Under the pieces are notes generated by a model that worked only from the letters and a program-made list of their open reading frames with translations, did no database searches and was not told where the DNA came from. From Rana temporaria (Eukaryota > Chordata > Amphibia > Anura > Ranidae): 64,000 nt of DNA. Made by a program: the position numbers and the translations under genes. Below, piece by piece: positions 32,430 to 43,066 of the stretch (the stretch's first letter is position 1; every line of letters begins with the position of its first letter). Location of the stretch: positions 248,731,008 to 248,795,007 of the forward strand of contig NC_053489.1 in the NCBI RefSeq assembly GCF_905171775.1. The letters run 5' to 3'.

Positions 32430-33111
32430 TCAGTCTGCCTGTAAGTTGGGGTATCTGTACCATGTATAGAGCCTGCTGCAGCAAAACTGACATATGTAAA
32501 GAAAACAAAAGACATTTAAATAGATTTTCCCTGCAAACTTTCTTTATTTTGTAAACAACGCCTTGGGGAGCCAGTCTCTATGATGTGATAGACCATAAAT
32601 ACTTGCGCTATGTGATAAAACGGAGTCAGGACTTTAAAAAAAAATGCTCGTATTGCAAAAGCTCATTGACCACATTACTCGTAATCCAAGGTTTCACTGT
32701 ACAGCGCTAACAGTAATAATAGTGATAAAAAACATCCAAATAAAAAAAATCACTATAAAACACACAGAGTGCTAGTGCAGTTGCTCCAGGGCTTGTTAAA
32801 TGAGATAAGGCTTTACTTTGCAAACAGTACCCAATCACGTTCGAGGAAAATAAAAATAACAGAATTTTTGCTTGCACATGATTGGATGGTGGAAATCAGC
32901 AGAACTTCTGCTCATTTACTAAGCTCTGTAGCAACTGCACTTTGCAAAGTGCACAGTCTTTTGGCTTTAGTAGATCAACCCCACCGTTTCTTGCAATGGG
33001 CTAAAGTGTTCCAAATGAAAAGAAAGTGCTAAAGTGCTCCATATATATTTCTGTGTCGTGAGCCACACTCCCCTCTTGTGACCCCACTCACCAGAAAAAA
33101 ATGGACCCTTA
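32430..33111. other. Intergenic interval, dispersed repeat words
   Basis: From about 32770 to 33000 there is frog-type dispersed-repeat wording (TTTACTAAGCTCTGTAGC, GTAGATCAACCCC). No ends, exon or RNA gene can be defined. Confidence 0.3.
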
Positions 33112-33642
33112 TGCCGCGTACAGACGGTCATTTTTTGTGATGAAATAAAATGAAATTTTTAAAAATGTCATTTAAAATGATCGTGTGTGGGCAAAATGTC
33201 ATTTTATGTCTTCTGAAAAATGACAAAAAAAAAATTCGAACATGCTCGAATTTTTTATGTCATTTTTTAAAATGTCATTTTTTGTGTCATAAAAAATGAT
33301 CGTGTGTGGGCAAAAATGACGTTTTAAACCCGCACATGCCCAGAAGCAAGTTTTGAGACGGGAGGTAAAACTACCATTCCTAATGGAGTAAGCACATTCA
33401 TCACGCTGTAACAGACAAAAAAGCACGAAACGTCTTTTACTAACAAGTAACCAGCTAAAAGCAGCCTCAAGGCGAATAGAACTTCCCCTTTAGAGTGCCG
33501 TCACTTTGTTCATCATTTTTCAAAACGATGGTGTGTATGCTACATCGTTTTTGAAAATGAAGTTTCAAAAATGTCGTTTTTTTTTCATCACTTCAAACTT
33601 CATTTTTTTTCCATCACAAAAAACGACCGTCTGTATGCGGCA
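33112..33642. mobile_element. TGCC-family MITE, copy 2
   Basis: Termini TGCCGCGTACAGACGGTC and GACCGTCTGTATGCGGCA with a perfect TTA duplication at 33109-33111 and 33643-33645. The interior closely matches copy 1 in the same orientation, including CACGCTGTAACAGAC and CAGCTAAAAGCAGC. Compatible with PIF/Harbinger-type TWA insertion. Confidence 0.83.
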
Positions 33643-33710
33643 TTAGCTTTGCAGTCTGGGGGTCAAACACACTGTAATATGGTGATCTGATGTTGGTAGG
33701 GTAAACTCTA

Positions 33711-34456
33711 GGGGGCAGATTCATCAATAGATACGCTGGCGGATCTCCTGATCCGCCGTCGTATCTGTGAGACCCGACGGTCGGATCTGTGAGATCCCAC
33801 CGTCGGAGCTATGCGACTGATTCATAAGAATCAGTTCCGCATAGATCTCCCTTGGATCTGACTGGTGTAAGTGACTTACACCAGTCGAATCTTAGGCTGT
33901 AATCTCCCGCCGGCCGCTAGGTGTCGTCGCGATTTTTTACCCGTCGCACATGCAAATGAGGAAAACCGGCGATTCACGTCCGTACGCCCGCCCGTCGCTC
34001 GTTTTCTACGTCGTTTGCGTTCGGGTTTTTCCGGCGGATAGCTACCCCTGCTTCTATGAGGGGTAGCTAATGTTAAGTATGGCCGACGTTCCCTCGCCGA
34101 TTTTTAAATTTTCTACGTCGTTTGCGTACCGCGATCGGGAATACCGATGGCCGCAAACGACGTACCCGCCGCAAACAATGACGTCGTAGCGACGTCATTT
34201 GGAGCATGCGCACTGGGCTTTTTCGCCCCGGCACATGCGCAGTTAAATCGGCGCGGGAACGCGCCTGATTTAAATTGTACACTCCCCCTAGCCGCGGAAT
34301 TTGCATTCCGCCGGGGGGAGTTAGGATCCGACGGTGCAGTTTGCGAGGTAAGTGCTTTATGAATCATGCACTTGCCTCGCTAAATTGCACCGGCGGATCG
34401 TAAACCAGGTAGATCTAGCGGATCTAAAGATCCGCAGATCTATATGAATCTGCCCC
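33711..34456. mobile_element. GGGGCAGATTCAT-type MITE
   Basis: The left end is GGGGGCAGATTCATCAATAG and the right end TATATGAATCTGCCCC, flanked by CTA and TAG. The interior has GATCCGCC/GGCGGATC and GTAGCTA inverted words and a CpG-rich centre. No coding sequence; short frames in it are chance. Confidence 0.72.
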
Positions 34457-35158
34457 TAGGACTCCTAAGAAGGTTCTCCACACATAGACAAGGTCTTGGG
34501 GATGATCAAAAAATCCACCAGGTGCGATATAAACAAAAAAGAGGCGGATAGTGAAGTACTGTTAAAAAAACGGATTTATTGCACAATCAAAAATCCACTT
34601 ACGAGATTGCTGATAAAACAGGCATAGGACAGGAAATGAACTGATCCAGGTTCACCGCAGGTCGGCGTGCATTCCACGGAGGGCCTAAGTAACGTCAAGG
34701 GTTGGAAAAACTAGAAATGCACCAACGCAACCAAATCAGTTTTTGTAACATTACTTCACTATCAGACTTCTTTTGGTTTATATCGAGCCTGGTGTATTTT
34801 GTGGATAAATTCTGGTCTCTATTTGTCAGACTTTGGATGGAAATAACACATTTTTTCATCACAGTGAGTAAGCCTTACGTGAAGAAGCCAAATTATAGTA
34901 CACGTAGGCCAAGATTTTTTTTTTTTTTTAGGAAAAGTCTGGTGTTTATTTTACAGACTTTGTATAGAAGTAACAGGTTTGGAAAAATTAGGCTTTGGGT
35001 GTTGGTCCTGCCCTTACATCGTAACCCTATAGAGGTACTCCTGAAAATAAAAAATCGGTTTATTTTTCTTAACAAAACAAACAATAACAATATCCAACAA
35101 TAACCTCAAAAGAGAAGTTTCAAAATAAATTTACAAAACTAAATTTGGAAATGGCTTA
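34457..35158. other. Intergenic interval next to hAT relic
   Basis: It includes a segment, GGCTTTGGGTGTTGGTCCTG (about 34990), repeated in diverged form near 35887 and 36010, each followed by an ACCCTATAGAGGTACTC motif or its remnant. These are probably tandem units in the 3' part of the hAT element whose transposase relic starts at 36060. No exon. Confidence 0.35.
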
Positions 35159-35479
35159 AGGCCCCTTTCACACGGTTGGACCGTTCAGGTCCGCTTGTCA
35201 GTTTTGTCGGCGGACCTGAATGGCCGCTCCATGCAATCCTATGGAACGTCGGATGTCAGCGGAGACATGTCCGCTGACATCCGACCTGATCCACCAAAAT
35301 AAGACGCATGGCGATACGTCCCCATCCATCCATGGCGGATCGGATCGGGTGAGATCTGATGAAAACTGACATGCTGTCCATTTTCATCAGATCTCTCCAT
35401 AGGAGACAGCAGTGCTGCACAAGCCCCTCCCCGCCAGCTCAGCGGATATCAGCGGAGTCTGCCTCATGTGAAAGAGGCC
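35159..35479. mobile_element. AGGCCCCTTTCACAC-type MITE
   Basis: The left end is TTA (35156-35158) then AGGCCCCTTTCACACGG. The right end is ATGTGAAAGAGGCC then TTA (35480-35482). The interior has inverted GACCTGAA and GTCAGCGGA/TCCGCTGAC blocks. Non-coding. Confidence 0.72.
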
Positions 35480-35482
35480 TTA

Positions 35483-36059
35483 TTCTCTCAATTAGCCATC
35501 TTCTTCCTCCTCTTCTACTCCTTGCCTATACAATACATTATTATTAGAACTTCTCCAAGATGTCCAGACAATGTCCCATCAATATACTCTTCTGTATTGG
35601 CAAGCTGCATGTTCATGTAGCCATCCACAAAGACCAGGTATCTCTTGTATTCCATACCCTACTTCAGTTTCACCATTACTGGCTTTTGTGTTTAGTGGCA
35701 AACTCATTTTGCTGATTCCACTGATCTACAGACCAGTGAAAGGAAGACAAAATTTCCCTGTGGAATGCTCCAAGAACACACCACCGGAGAGAGCAGAAAA
35801 ATGGCTAGAGGTACTCTTGATAAAAGCAAGAATCTGCCTTTCTGTAAAAAATTATATGCACCTGTCAAACAGGTGCTGAAAAATTGGGCTTTGGGTATTG
35901 GTGGTGCCTTCACACCATAACCCTATAGAGGTACTCTTGATGAAAGCAAGAATTGGCCTTGCTGTAAAAAAATAAAAAAAATACGCAACAGGTGTGGAAA
36001 ATTTGGTCATTGGGTGTTAATTGTGCCCATGAAACCTATACCAAATAAAAATTACTTCA
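35483..36059. other. Intergenic interval, short tandem units
   Basis: It contains two or three diverged units with TTGGGCTTTGGGTATTGGTGG and ACCCTATAGAGGTACTCTTGA (about 35885-35945 and neighbours), also present near 34990. No gene. Confidence 0.35.
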
Positions 36060-36617
36060 AGATAAAATCAACACCCACAAAACTAGGCAGCTTAGTCTTT
36101 CACAGAATCTAGATCCCAAAAACATTTAATCAGCGACATTGGCATCAGGGGCTTAATAACTTCTGCTAATCCAGGACTGATTCATTTTGACAAATGTCAG
36201 CTGGTCAATAGAGTCTGTGGACAGACACGCTCTTTTATCTGTCACAAAACCTCCAGTAGCACTGAATGCCCATTCGTAAAGTACACTGGATGTGGAGCAG
36301 CTCAATTGCATACTGGGCAAGTTCTGGCCAGTGGTCTAATCTCATGACCCACTAACCCAGTGCATCATCTACTAGAAAATCTTCCATGTCTGTTTCTGCC
36401 CCTAGAAAAATCTTCCACTATATGATGCAGATGCTGCTGATGAGATGTGGAAGCTGACAGCCCTGGGTGACGAGGACTACATTTTTTTTAAATGCATCAC
36501 TTAGGCAACCCCCCTTCTCCATGCCTCCTCTTTTGACCAAAAGTTTTGCCTCAAAACTACCTTTTCCACAAGACCGTAACCTACTACAGTCTGGAAAAGT
36601 GTTATATAAACTCCTCT
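36060..36617 (-). pseudogene. hAT (ZBED-like) transposase relic, C-terminal dimerisation region
   Basis: Reading the minus strand from about 36310, one frame gives SSVLYEWAFSATGGFVTDKR and then ACLSTDSIDQLTFVKMN before a stop. hAT transposases end with a dimerisation block of the form SER.FSTAG..VT.KR..L.P..V..L.FL, and this aligns well. hAT transposases insert DNA making 8-bp duplications. The piece is separated from the more N-terminal part (39265-40580) by two inserted transposons. Frameshifts are present and activity is excluded. Confidence 0.75.
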
Positions 36618-36621
36618 TTAA

Positions 36622-38157
36622 CCACTTCAGCCCCGGAAGAATTTACCCCCTTCCTAACTGATTTTTTGTGGTATGGCATTGCAATGCTTTACCTGACAAT
36701 GTGCGATGCTGTACCCAAACAAAATGTATGTCCTTTTTTGCCCACAAATAGAGCTTGAAAAAAACACAATATTTTTTACTTTTTGCTATAATAAATATCC
36801 CAAATGTAAAAAACAAAAAACAAATTTCTTCTTCAGTTTAGGCCGGTATATTCTTCTACATATTTTTGGTAAAAAAAAAATCGCAATAAGCGTATATTGA
36901 TTGGTTTGCGCAAAAGTTAGAGGGCCAGATTCAGATACATTATCGTATCTATCGGCGGGCGTAGCGTATCTCAGATACACTACGCCACTGTAACTTAGGG
37001 CGCAAGTTCCGTATTCAGAAAGAACTTGCGCCCTAAGTTCCGGCGGCGTAGTGTAAATGTGTCGGCGTAAGCCCGCCTAATTCAAATTTGGCTGGTTGTG
37101 GGCGTGTTTTATGTTAAACTATCATGACCCCACGTAATTGACGCTGTTTTCGAATGGCGCATGCGCCGTCCGTGGACGTATCCCAGTGCGCATGCTCGAA
37201 ATCACGTCGCAAATAGTCAATGCTTTCGACGTGAACGTAACTTACGTACAACCCCATTCACGGACGATTTACGCAAACATCGTAAAATACAACGCTGTTC
37301 GTACGTTTCCGGGTAACTTTACACCGGAAAAAGCCTTACGTAAACGATGTAAAAAATGCGCCGGGCGTACGTGCGTTTGTGAATCGGCGTATCTACCTAA
37401 TTTGCATATTCCTTGCGTAAATCTACGGAAGCGCCACCTAGCGGCCAGCGTAAATATGCAACTAAGATACGATGGCGTAAGAGGCTTACGCCAGTTGGAT
37501 CTTAGCAAAATTCCGGCGTATCTTGTTTTCTGAATACAGAAAAAAGATACGCCGGCGCATCCTAGAAGTTACGCGGCGTATCAATAGATACGCCAGCGTT
37601 ACTTCTTTCTGAATCCGGGCCAGAGTGTCTACAAAATAGGGGATAGATTTATGTCATTTTTATTATTTATTTATTTTTTACTAGTAATGGCAGCGATCTG
37701 CGATTATTATTGGGACTGTGACATTAAAGCGGACAGATCGGACACTGTTGACACTTTTTTGAGACCAGTAACATTTGTACAGCGATCAGAGCTAAAAAAA
37801 CACTGATTACTGTATAAATGTCACTGGAAGAGAAGGGGTTAACACTAGGGGGCGATTAAAAGGGTTAAATGTGTTCCCTCAGTGTGTTCTAACTGTAGGG
37901 GGCATGGGACTGCCTGGGGGAGCAGACCAATCGTTGTTCCTATATACTAAAAACACACGATCTGTCTCCTCTCCCCTGCCAGAACGAGGATGTGTGTGTT
38001 TACACACACACATCCCCATTCTGGCTCTGTCAGGAGTGATCGCGGGTGTCGGGCATGTGCATCGGCAATACTTCTTAAAGCGGCCGCCGCACAGCTACAG
38101 TGATTCGCGCAAGGGAGCCATTCTGCCGCCGTCAAACGGTGTGCGGTCGGCGAGTGG
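36622..38157. mobile_element. TTAA-flanked non-autonomous transposon C, interrupted
   Basis: TTAA at 36618-36621 and 38158-38161 flanks CCACTTCAGCCCC and GGCGAGTGG. The interior up to 36918 and from 37626 matches elements A and B (CACAAATAGAGCTT near 36741, GTCTACAAAATAGGGG near 37625, and ACACACATC hairpin near 37993-38017). It is interrupted by the MITE at 36923-37621. It landed inside the hAT transposase relic. Confidence 0.78.
36923..37621. mobile_element. GGCCAGATTCAG-type palindromic MITE inside element C
   Basis: Termini GGCCAGATTCAGATAC and TGAATCCGGGCC, flanked by AGAG on both sides (36919-36922 and 37622-37625). Comparison with the uninterrupted copy in element B (GTTTACAAAATAGGGG at about 30586) confirms the insertion point. 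The inner hairpin GGGCGCAAGTTC/GAACTTGCGCCC at about 36998-37033 is shared with 29027-29663. Confidence 0.8.
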
Positions 38158-38219
38158 TTAAGGTGTTCTCAAGATATTTTATACTGTGCTCCCACTGTGA
38201 GGGCAGGATTAGTTCTGAG

Positions 38220-39263
38220 CAGTGGCGGTGCATCCATAGAGGGGGCAGGAGCATCGCCCCCTCTCGCTCCTGCACTGCCACTGAATACAATACACAGATT
38301 CATGCATTGCATGAATCTATGTATTGCCGCTGCAGCCCACTATTCAGCACTGGCCATCTGAATAACGGCAGCTGGTTGGCTTTGGAATTGCCCATTAGAG
38401 CTAGCGGCTCTGATAGGCTTTCCGATTACAGCCTGAGAGCTGTAATCGGCTTTCAAATAGTTAACCAGGGGACGCACGGGGTGTGCGCTCCCTGGTTAAC
38501 ACTGACAGGCGTCTCAGCCAATCAGGTTCATCGGTTCTGGTTACCAGTAACCTGATTGGCTGAAGCGTCATCGAGGGCGGGAGAAGACATCGAGGGACAG
38601 TGGAAGGAGGATGGCTGACCCCAAAAAGGTAAGTGCCGGGCGGGGGGGGGGGGGGCAATCTGGCAGCATTTTACAGGGCACAGTGGTGACAATTGATGGG
38701 CACAGTGGTGAAAATTGATGGGCACAATGGCAACAATTGATGGGCACAGTGGTGACAATTGATGGCACAGTGGTGAAAATTGATGGGCACAGTGGTGACA
38801 ATTGATGGCACAGTGGCTGCGTTTGATGGCATGGCACAGTGGCTGCGTTTGATGGCACAGTGGCTGCGTTTGGCATGGCACAGTGGTGACAATTGATGGG
38901 CACAGTGGCGACAATTGATGGCATGGCACAGTGGTGACAATTGATGGCACAGTGGCGACAATTGATGGCACAGTGGCGACAATTGATGGCACAGTGGCTG
39001 CATTTGATGGCACAGTGGCTGCATTTGATGGCACAGTGGCTGCGTTTGATGGGCACACTGGCTGCGTTTGATAGGCACAGGGGCTGCCTTTGATGAGCAC
39101 AGTGGCTGCGTTTTATGGACACAGTGGCTGCGTTTGATGGGCCTAGTGGCTGCAATTGATGGGCACAGTAGCTGCTTTATGGGCACAGTGAGGCTGCAAT
39201 TGTTTTTTTTTTTTTGTCATTTGTTTGCGCCCCCCCAAAAATTTGGAGCACCAGCCGCCACTG
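38220..39263. mobile_element. hAT-type element CAGTGGCGG..CCGCCACTG with minisatellite
   Basis: Termini CAGTGGCGGTGCATCC and GAGCACCAGCCGCCACTG. The flanking 8-mers GTTCTGAG and ATTATGAG match at only five positions, so the duplication is degraded or absent. The same family with a perfect duplication is at 41297-41817. A minisatellite occupies 38685-39200. Small frames that spell Cys-His-rich peptides on the minus strand come from the minisatellite. Confidence 0.75.
38685..39200. repeat. Minisatellite, GATGGCACAGTGG-based units
   Basis: About 23 units of 18-26 bp alternate between CACAGTGGTGACAATTGATG and CACAGTGGCTGCGTTTGATG, with an occasional GCATG insertion. The two unit types form blocks, as expected from local expansion. 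It lies within a hAT-type element and ends in a T-run at 39202-39213. Confidence 0.88.
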
Positions 39264-39264
39264 A

Positions 39265-40580
39265 TTATGAGACTTTCCTCTTGTAACCGTGGTCAAGGAG
39301 TTTTGCCAAATAATAATTAATCTTCTTCATGATGCCACAAATTCTCGGGTACTTTCGCAGGCTTTGAGGAATAAGGGAGCCCATGCACCGCAAGTTTGCG
39401 AAAGCATGAGAAGCAGAGTGCTCGGGGGCACTAAGGATTACACTATCTGGAAGTCCTCCTCTTCCTCCCACTGCTCTGCTTCGAGTGCCCTGTCCATGAT
39501 ACCACACAGTATGCTCCAGCAGGAACACAAAAGGGGTAGTGTCACTGATGCATGAGTTGTCACAGCTCACCATTCTTGTCACCTCCTCAAATGGTGACAG
39601 TACAGCGCACACATCCTTTATCAACAGCCATTGGTGTGGGGAAAAAACTGAGCTCCCCTGAGCCTGTGGCCTGAGAAAAGTGTGTGGGCTCCTGAGGCTC
39701 GATAGGGAAGGGGTCTGTGGACAGTGCATCCGCAGCTGCTGCTAGAGTGCTGACAGGGGATGGAGCCTGTCCTGGCTCCTGCACAGGTTAAAGAAAGGAA
39801 GGGTAACACCTGGATATCGCACATCACTCTAACAAGGCCACTTCCCCAACACGTTTCACTCCGCCCCCCTGAGCTTAGTCATTGGGGGTGAGCCTGTGCC
39901 TGTTTTTGAGCCATACTCACACAGGTACTCAATGATGGTCCTTCGGCTGCATGTGCAGCCACTGCAGCATTGCCAAAGTTGAGTTCTACCTGGTGGGCAT
40001 GTCACAAATCAGCTGGTTTACAGTCAGGTGGAATTCCAGCCAACCGAACCCTGGCTATGTATGACTACCTGAAATGGCTACAGACTCTTCTGGTCTGCCT
40101 TAGAAAATCTTGCAAACCTGGGTACCTATTTAAGAAATGCTACACCACCAATTTGAGGACATGTGCCAGGCATGGCACATGTGTTAACTTTCCCTGTTGA
40201 AGAGTAGACAGAAGGTTAGTTCCATTATTGCACACCACCATTCCTGGCTCAAGCTTCTGTGGTGTGAACCACCTTTGGGCCTACCCCTGCAGAGAATAAA
40301 GAATCTCTGCTCTGGTGTGGCTCCTGTCCCCTAGACAGCTGAAACACTGCATGACATCTTTTAGCCTAACTCGTTGAATAGCCCCTTGAACATTTAGGAG
40401 GTACTGGTGGTATAGGACAATTCAGCAGAGGAGGTCATGGAGGAGGAGGAGGAGGGGGTGGAGCTGACATATCTTGCATCATCACCACCAGCTTTATGGA
40501 GATGTGGTGGCAAAACAAGCTCCAGCACTGAGCCTTGTTCTACATAATTCCTAGTTGCAAGCAGAGTTACTCAGTGTGCT
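39265..40580 (-). pseudogene. hAT (ZBED-like) transposase relic, central part
   Basis: A minus-strand frame at 39265-39729 contains QWLLIKDVCAVLSPFEEVTR, then MVSCDNSCISDTTPFVF, and later SLRKYPRICGIMKKINYYL. The pattern of LKPFEEVT...S......S...P is that of the all-alpha insertion region in hAT/ZBED transposases. Upstream (39940-40580) the wording continues with frame breaks. The C-terminal part lies at 36060-36617. It is probably a dead autonomous hAT copy spanning about 36-40.6 kb before insertions. Confidence 0.65.
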
Positions 40581-40627
40581 GTAAACAAAAATACATTGTC
40601 CCTGACCATGCTTGCTGGACCACATTG

Positions 40628-42020
40628 TCAGGGAAGGTTCCATCCACTGGTGACACTGCCTGACATTTGGCGTGCAGTATCGAGGTCCACCAGCAGGTGT
40701 CTCCTGCCAGTTTGGAACTGTCAGGGGAACTTCTCCCTGCTGGCGTTATGTCATCTTTGGGCCACAGTACTGGCGTCCACCAGCGGATGGATCCTGGCAG
40801 TGTGGAGCAGACAGCACCTCCTGCGGTCAGGTGTCACCTAAGCCTAATTACAGGCATACACATAAATACCAGGCAAGCCCTCACATGCTTGCCCTGGTAT
40901 TGTCCTCGTGCCCTGACCTTCAGCCAGTTTACCCCTGAACCTGAACCCTGAATCCTGTATCCTGTATCCTGAACCTGTTGTGTCTGTTCCTGTATCCCTG
41001 GATCCTTTCCCTGCAGCCTGATTCCTTCCATCTTGTCCCTGTCTGTTTACCCCTGCCCCCCCCCCCATCTGCTGATCTCCTGTTTATGATCCTGGCCTGG
41101 CTTGACTATGATTCTGGAACTCCCTTTTGCTATATATGCTGGTTGGTTTGCTATCACTGTTTTGGTTGTTTGGTTTGTTCACTCTGTTTGCACCTGCCTG
41201 CAGCTGCCCATTTCACTAGCCCTCCTGGCTACTCTTTCACAGTCCTTCCAGACTGACCCTGCCTCCATCCCAGACTGCTCTCACCCGACCTCTCAGCAGT
41301 GGCGGCCTGTCCATAGAGGGTACATGGGTGCCGCCCCCACATCCATGCGTCTGGCCCTCTGATCTACATATCAGTCCACCAGACTATGGATTCCAATGAG
41401 GGGTGGGTGTTTTTTTGAAGCACGTGAAAGGGTGGGCTCAGGGCACAGAGCACTGCGCTCCGAGCCCACCCAGTTGTGTGACAATAGCGAATTAATTTTC
41501 ACTATTTTCACAATAAAGTTCCTCCCTGACAATCAGGAGGCGTATCGTGAGGCCTGTTTTACGATTGGCCAAAGTGTCAGGCTTTCCTATTTGTTACCTA
41601 GCACTTAGGCGGAAGAGAAAGGAGACACACAGCCGAGGAAGCTGCTGGAGGACCGCACACCCGAGCCGCTGCCCGTACCCCACTGCACCGTGCTGGAGGA
41701 CACTACAGCCCGCTACCTAGACCGGCTGCCTGGGATTGTGGTAGTTCTGTGCCGCTGGCCGCCCAGGGGGGTGATGGTTTGCCGCCCCCCAAAAGAAAAA
41801 CTCACCAGCCACCACTGCCTCTCAGGCTGCCTTTCAGTCCTCCAGACTGTAACACTCATCAGCCAGAAGGCTGTCTTCCTCCCTGGAAATTTGCTTGACA
41901 GTGTTCTCCTCCTGTTGTCCTCACACTTGCTCCTGTGCCACTGGTCAAGATACCTCTGTGTGTCATGAAGAGGATTGTATCCTCACCTGAGCTCCCAGAC
42001 CTGAGGTCACCCCCCCCCCC
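40628..42020 (+). mobile_element. LTR retrotransposon relic, same LTR family as 44421-47873
   Basis: It begins TGTCAGGGAAGGTTCC and shares ordered motifs with the reverse complement of the 633-bp LTR: ACAGTACTGGCGTCCACCAG (about 40764), GCAGTGTGGAGCA (about 40796) and CATAAATACC (about 40860), a TATA-like promoter position. From 40915 it has Gypsy-LTR-type CCTGTATCCTG words. The 3' end is not clear. It is interrupted by the hAT element at 41297-41817 and ends near PLE2. Confidence 0.6.
41297..41817. mobile_element. hAT-type element, 8-bp target duplication
   Basis: Termini CAGTGGCGGCCTGTCC and CTCACCAGCCACCACTG. The perfect 8-bp duplication CCTCTCAG is at 41289-41296 and 41818-41825. It shares both ends and GCCGCCCCC words with 38220-39263. 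Non-coding. Confidence 0.9.
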
Positions 42021-42027
42021 CAGACCA

Positions 42028-43020
42028 CCTGCGGCATCATGACTCTATTCCAACAGCTGGCTGTTGAATGAGGCAGCCGAACGCTGTTTTGGTCAGTTTT
42101 GCTTCCCGCGGATTGTTGGCGCATGCGCACTGGACATCAGGGCAGTTCAGACAGAGGCTTGGTTTGGACTGCATGTGCGCATGCGCGCCCACGGCGATGC
42201 TTACTCCCATACAGTGTTTGTTATTTAAGGGGCGTTGATGCGGTGTATCACCCGTGCACCAGAGGAAGCGATATTTCGCGAAACCGGTCGGGCGGAACGT
42301 GTGCTGCATCGGATCACCCCCCGTTTATCTGCACTACTTCCATACCTATTGGACGGGTCGTTTTGAGTTTCTTCCGGCCAGGGCTCCAAACTGACATGCC
42401 TTTTAACACTGCTATCATGTAAGTGTGTTTTTGACTTTTTAAATACATTTTATCTATGGTTTTACACTATTGCGGCCCTTTATGTGTTTTCCATGGTACT
42501 CGGTAATCAAGCTTTTCATACACTGGAATGAGACGGGGATTGGCATCCAGCTCGGCCCATCTGTACTTCAACTTCCACAGTGTTAACCTACATGCTTTCT
42601 GGGGTCCTCTTTTAATTAAGGGACCGCTGGAAATCTGGTAAGCAGATTCAATACTCTTATGGTGGAGGATCACTGTCTTTTCGATTATCACCACAAGTTT
42701 ATGATCAACATCTGTGGACTTTTGGTTTTCCTTTTTCTACTACACTGGTGAATAGGAGCTACGTTGTCCCTCTAAGGACTTTGATTTCCTTATTTTCCTG
42801 TTTTTCCCTTATCATTCATGGACAATCAGTTGTGACATGATTTTTGGGTGTATTTATTTGTTATATCAATTGTTTAGCGCATCTTGTTTTTTTCCTATGT
42901 TACCACTGTTCTATTATTCACAGTAAGGTGCAGCTTTATTTGTTCACACATGAGCACTATTTAGGAGCATTCATTTGTCCATTTTTAGTTTATTAGCGCA
43001 GTTGCTCCCCAACTTTTTCT
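42028..43020 (+). repeat. PLE2 upstream terminal repeat (pLTR)
   Basis: Shares with 51217-52476 the sequence from CCTGCGGCATCATGACTC to CTCCCCAACTTTTTCT. It holds the hammerhead-like motif near 42254-42296 and the empty MITE site at 42920-42926. It retains about 228 bp (42286-42513) that the other copy lost. Confidence 0.87.
42254..42296 (+). ncRNA. Hammerhead-like motif in PLE2 upstream repeat
   Basis: The order is stem I strand GTGCAC, core CAGAGGA (CUGANGA with U4 changed to A), stem II GCGA-TATT-TCGC, GAAA, a CCGG palindrome as minimal stem III, then TC and GGGCGG returning to stem I. The GAAA and UC parts of the core are intact. The U4 change would be expected to abolish cleavage. Sense with the ORF. 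Downstream partner: 51443-51475. Confidence 0.5.
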
Positions 43021-43066
43021 CTATACTTCTTTATATTTACAATCGCTGCTTTTTTTCCGTATCACT

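Noticed and set aside
38568..39186. Three overlapping minus-strand ORFs of 171-195 codons with Cys-His-rich repeats
   Set aside because: They are translations of a GATGGCACAGTGG minisatellite in three frames, not zinc-finger proteins.
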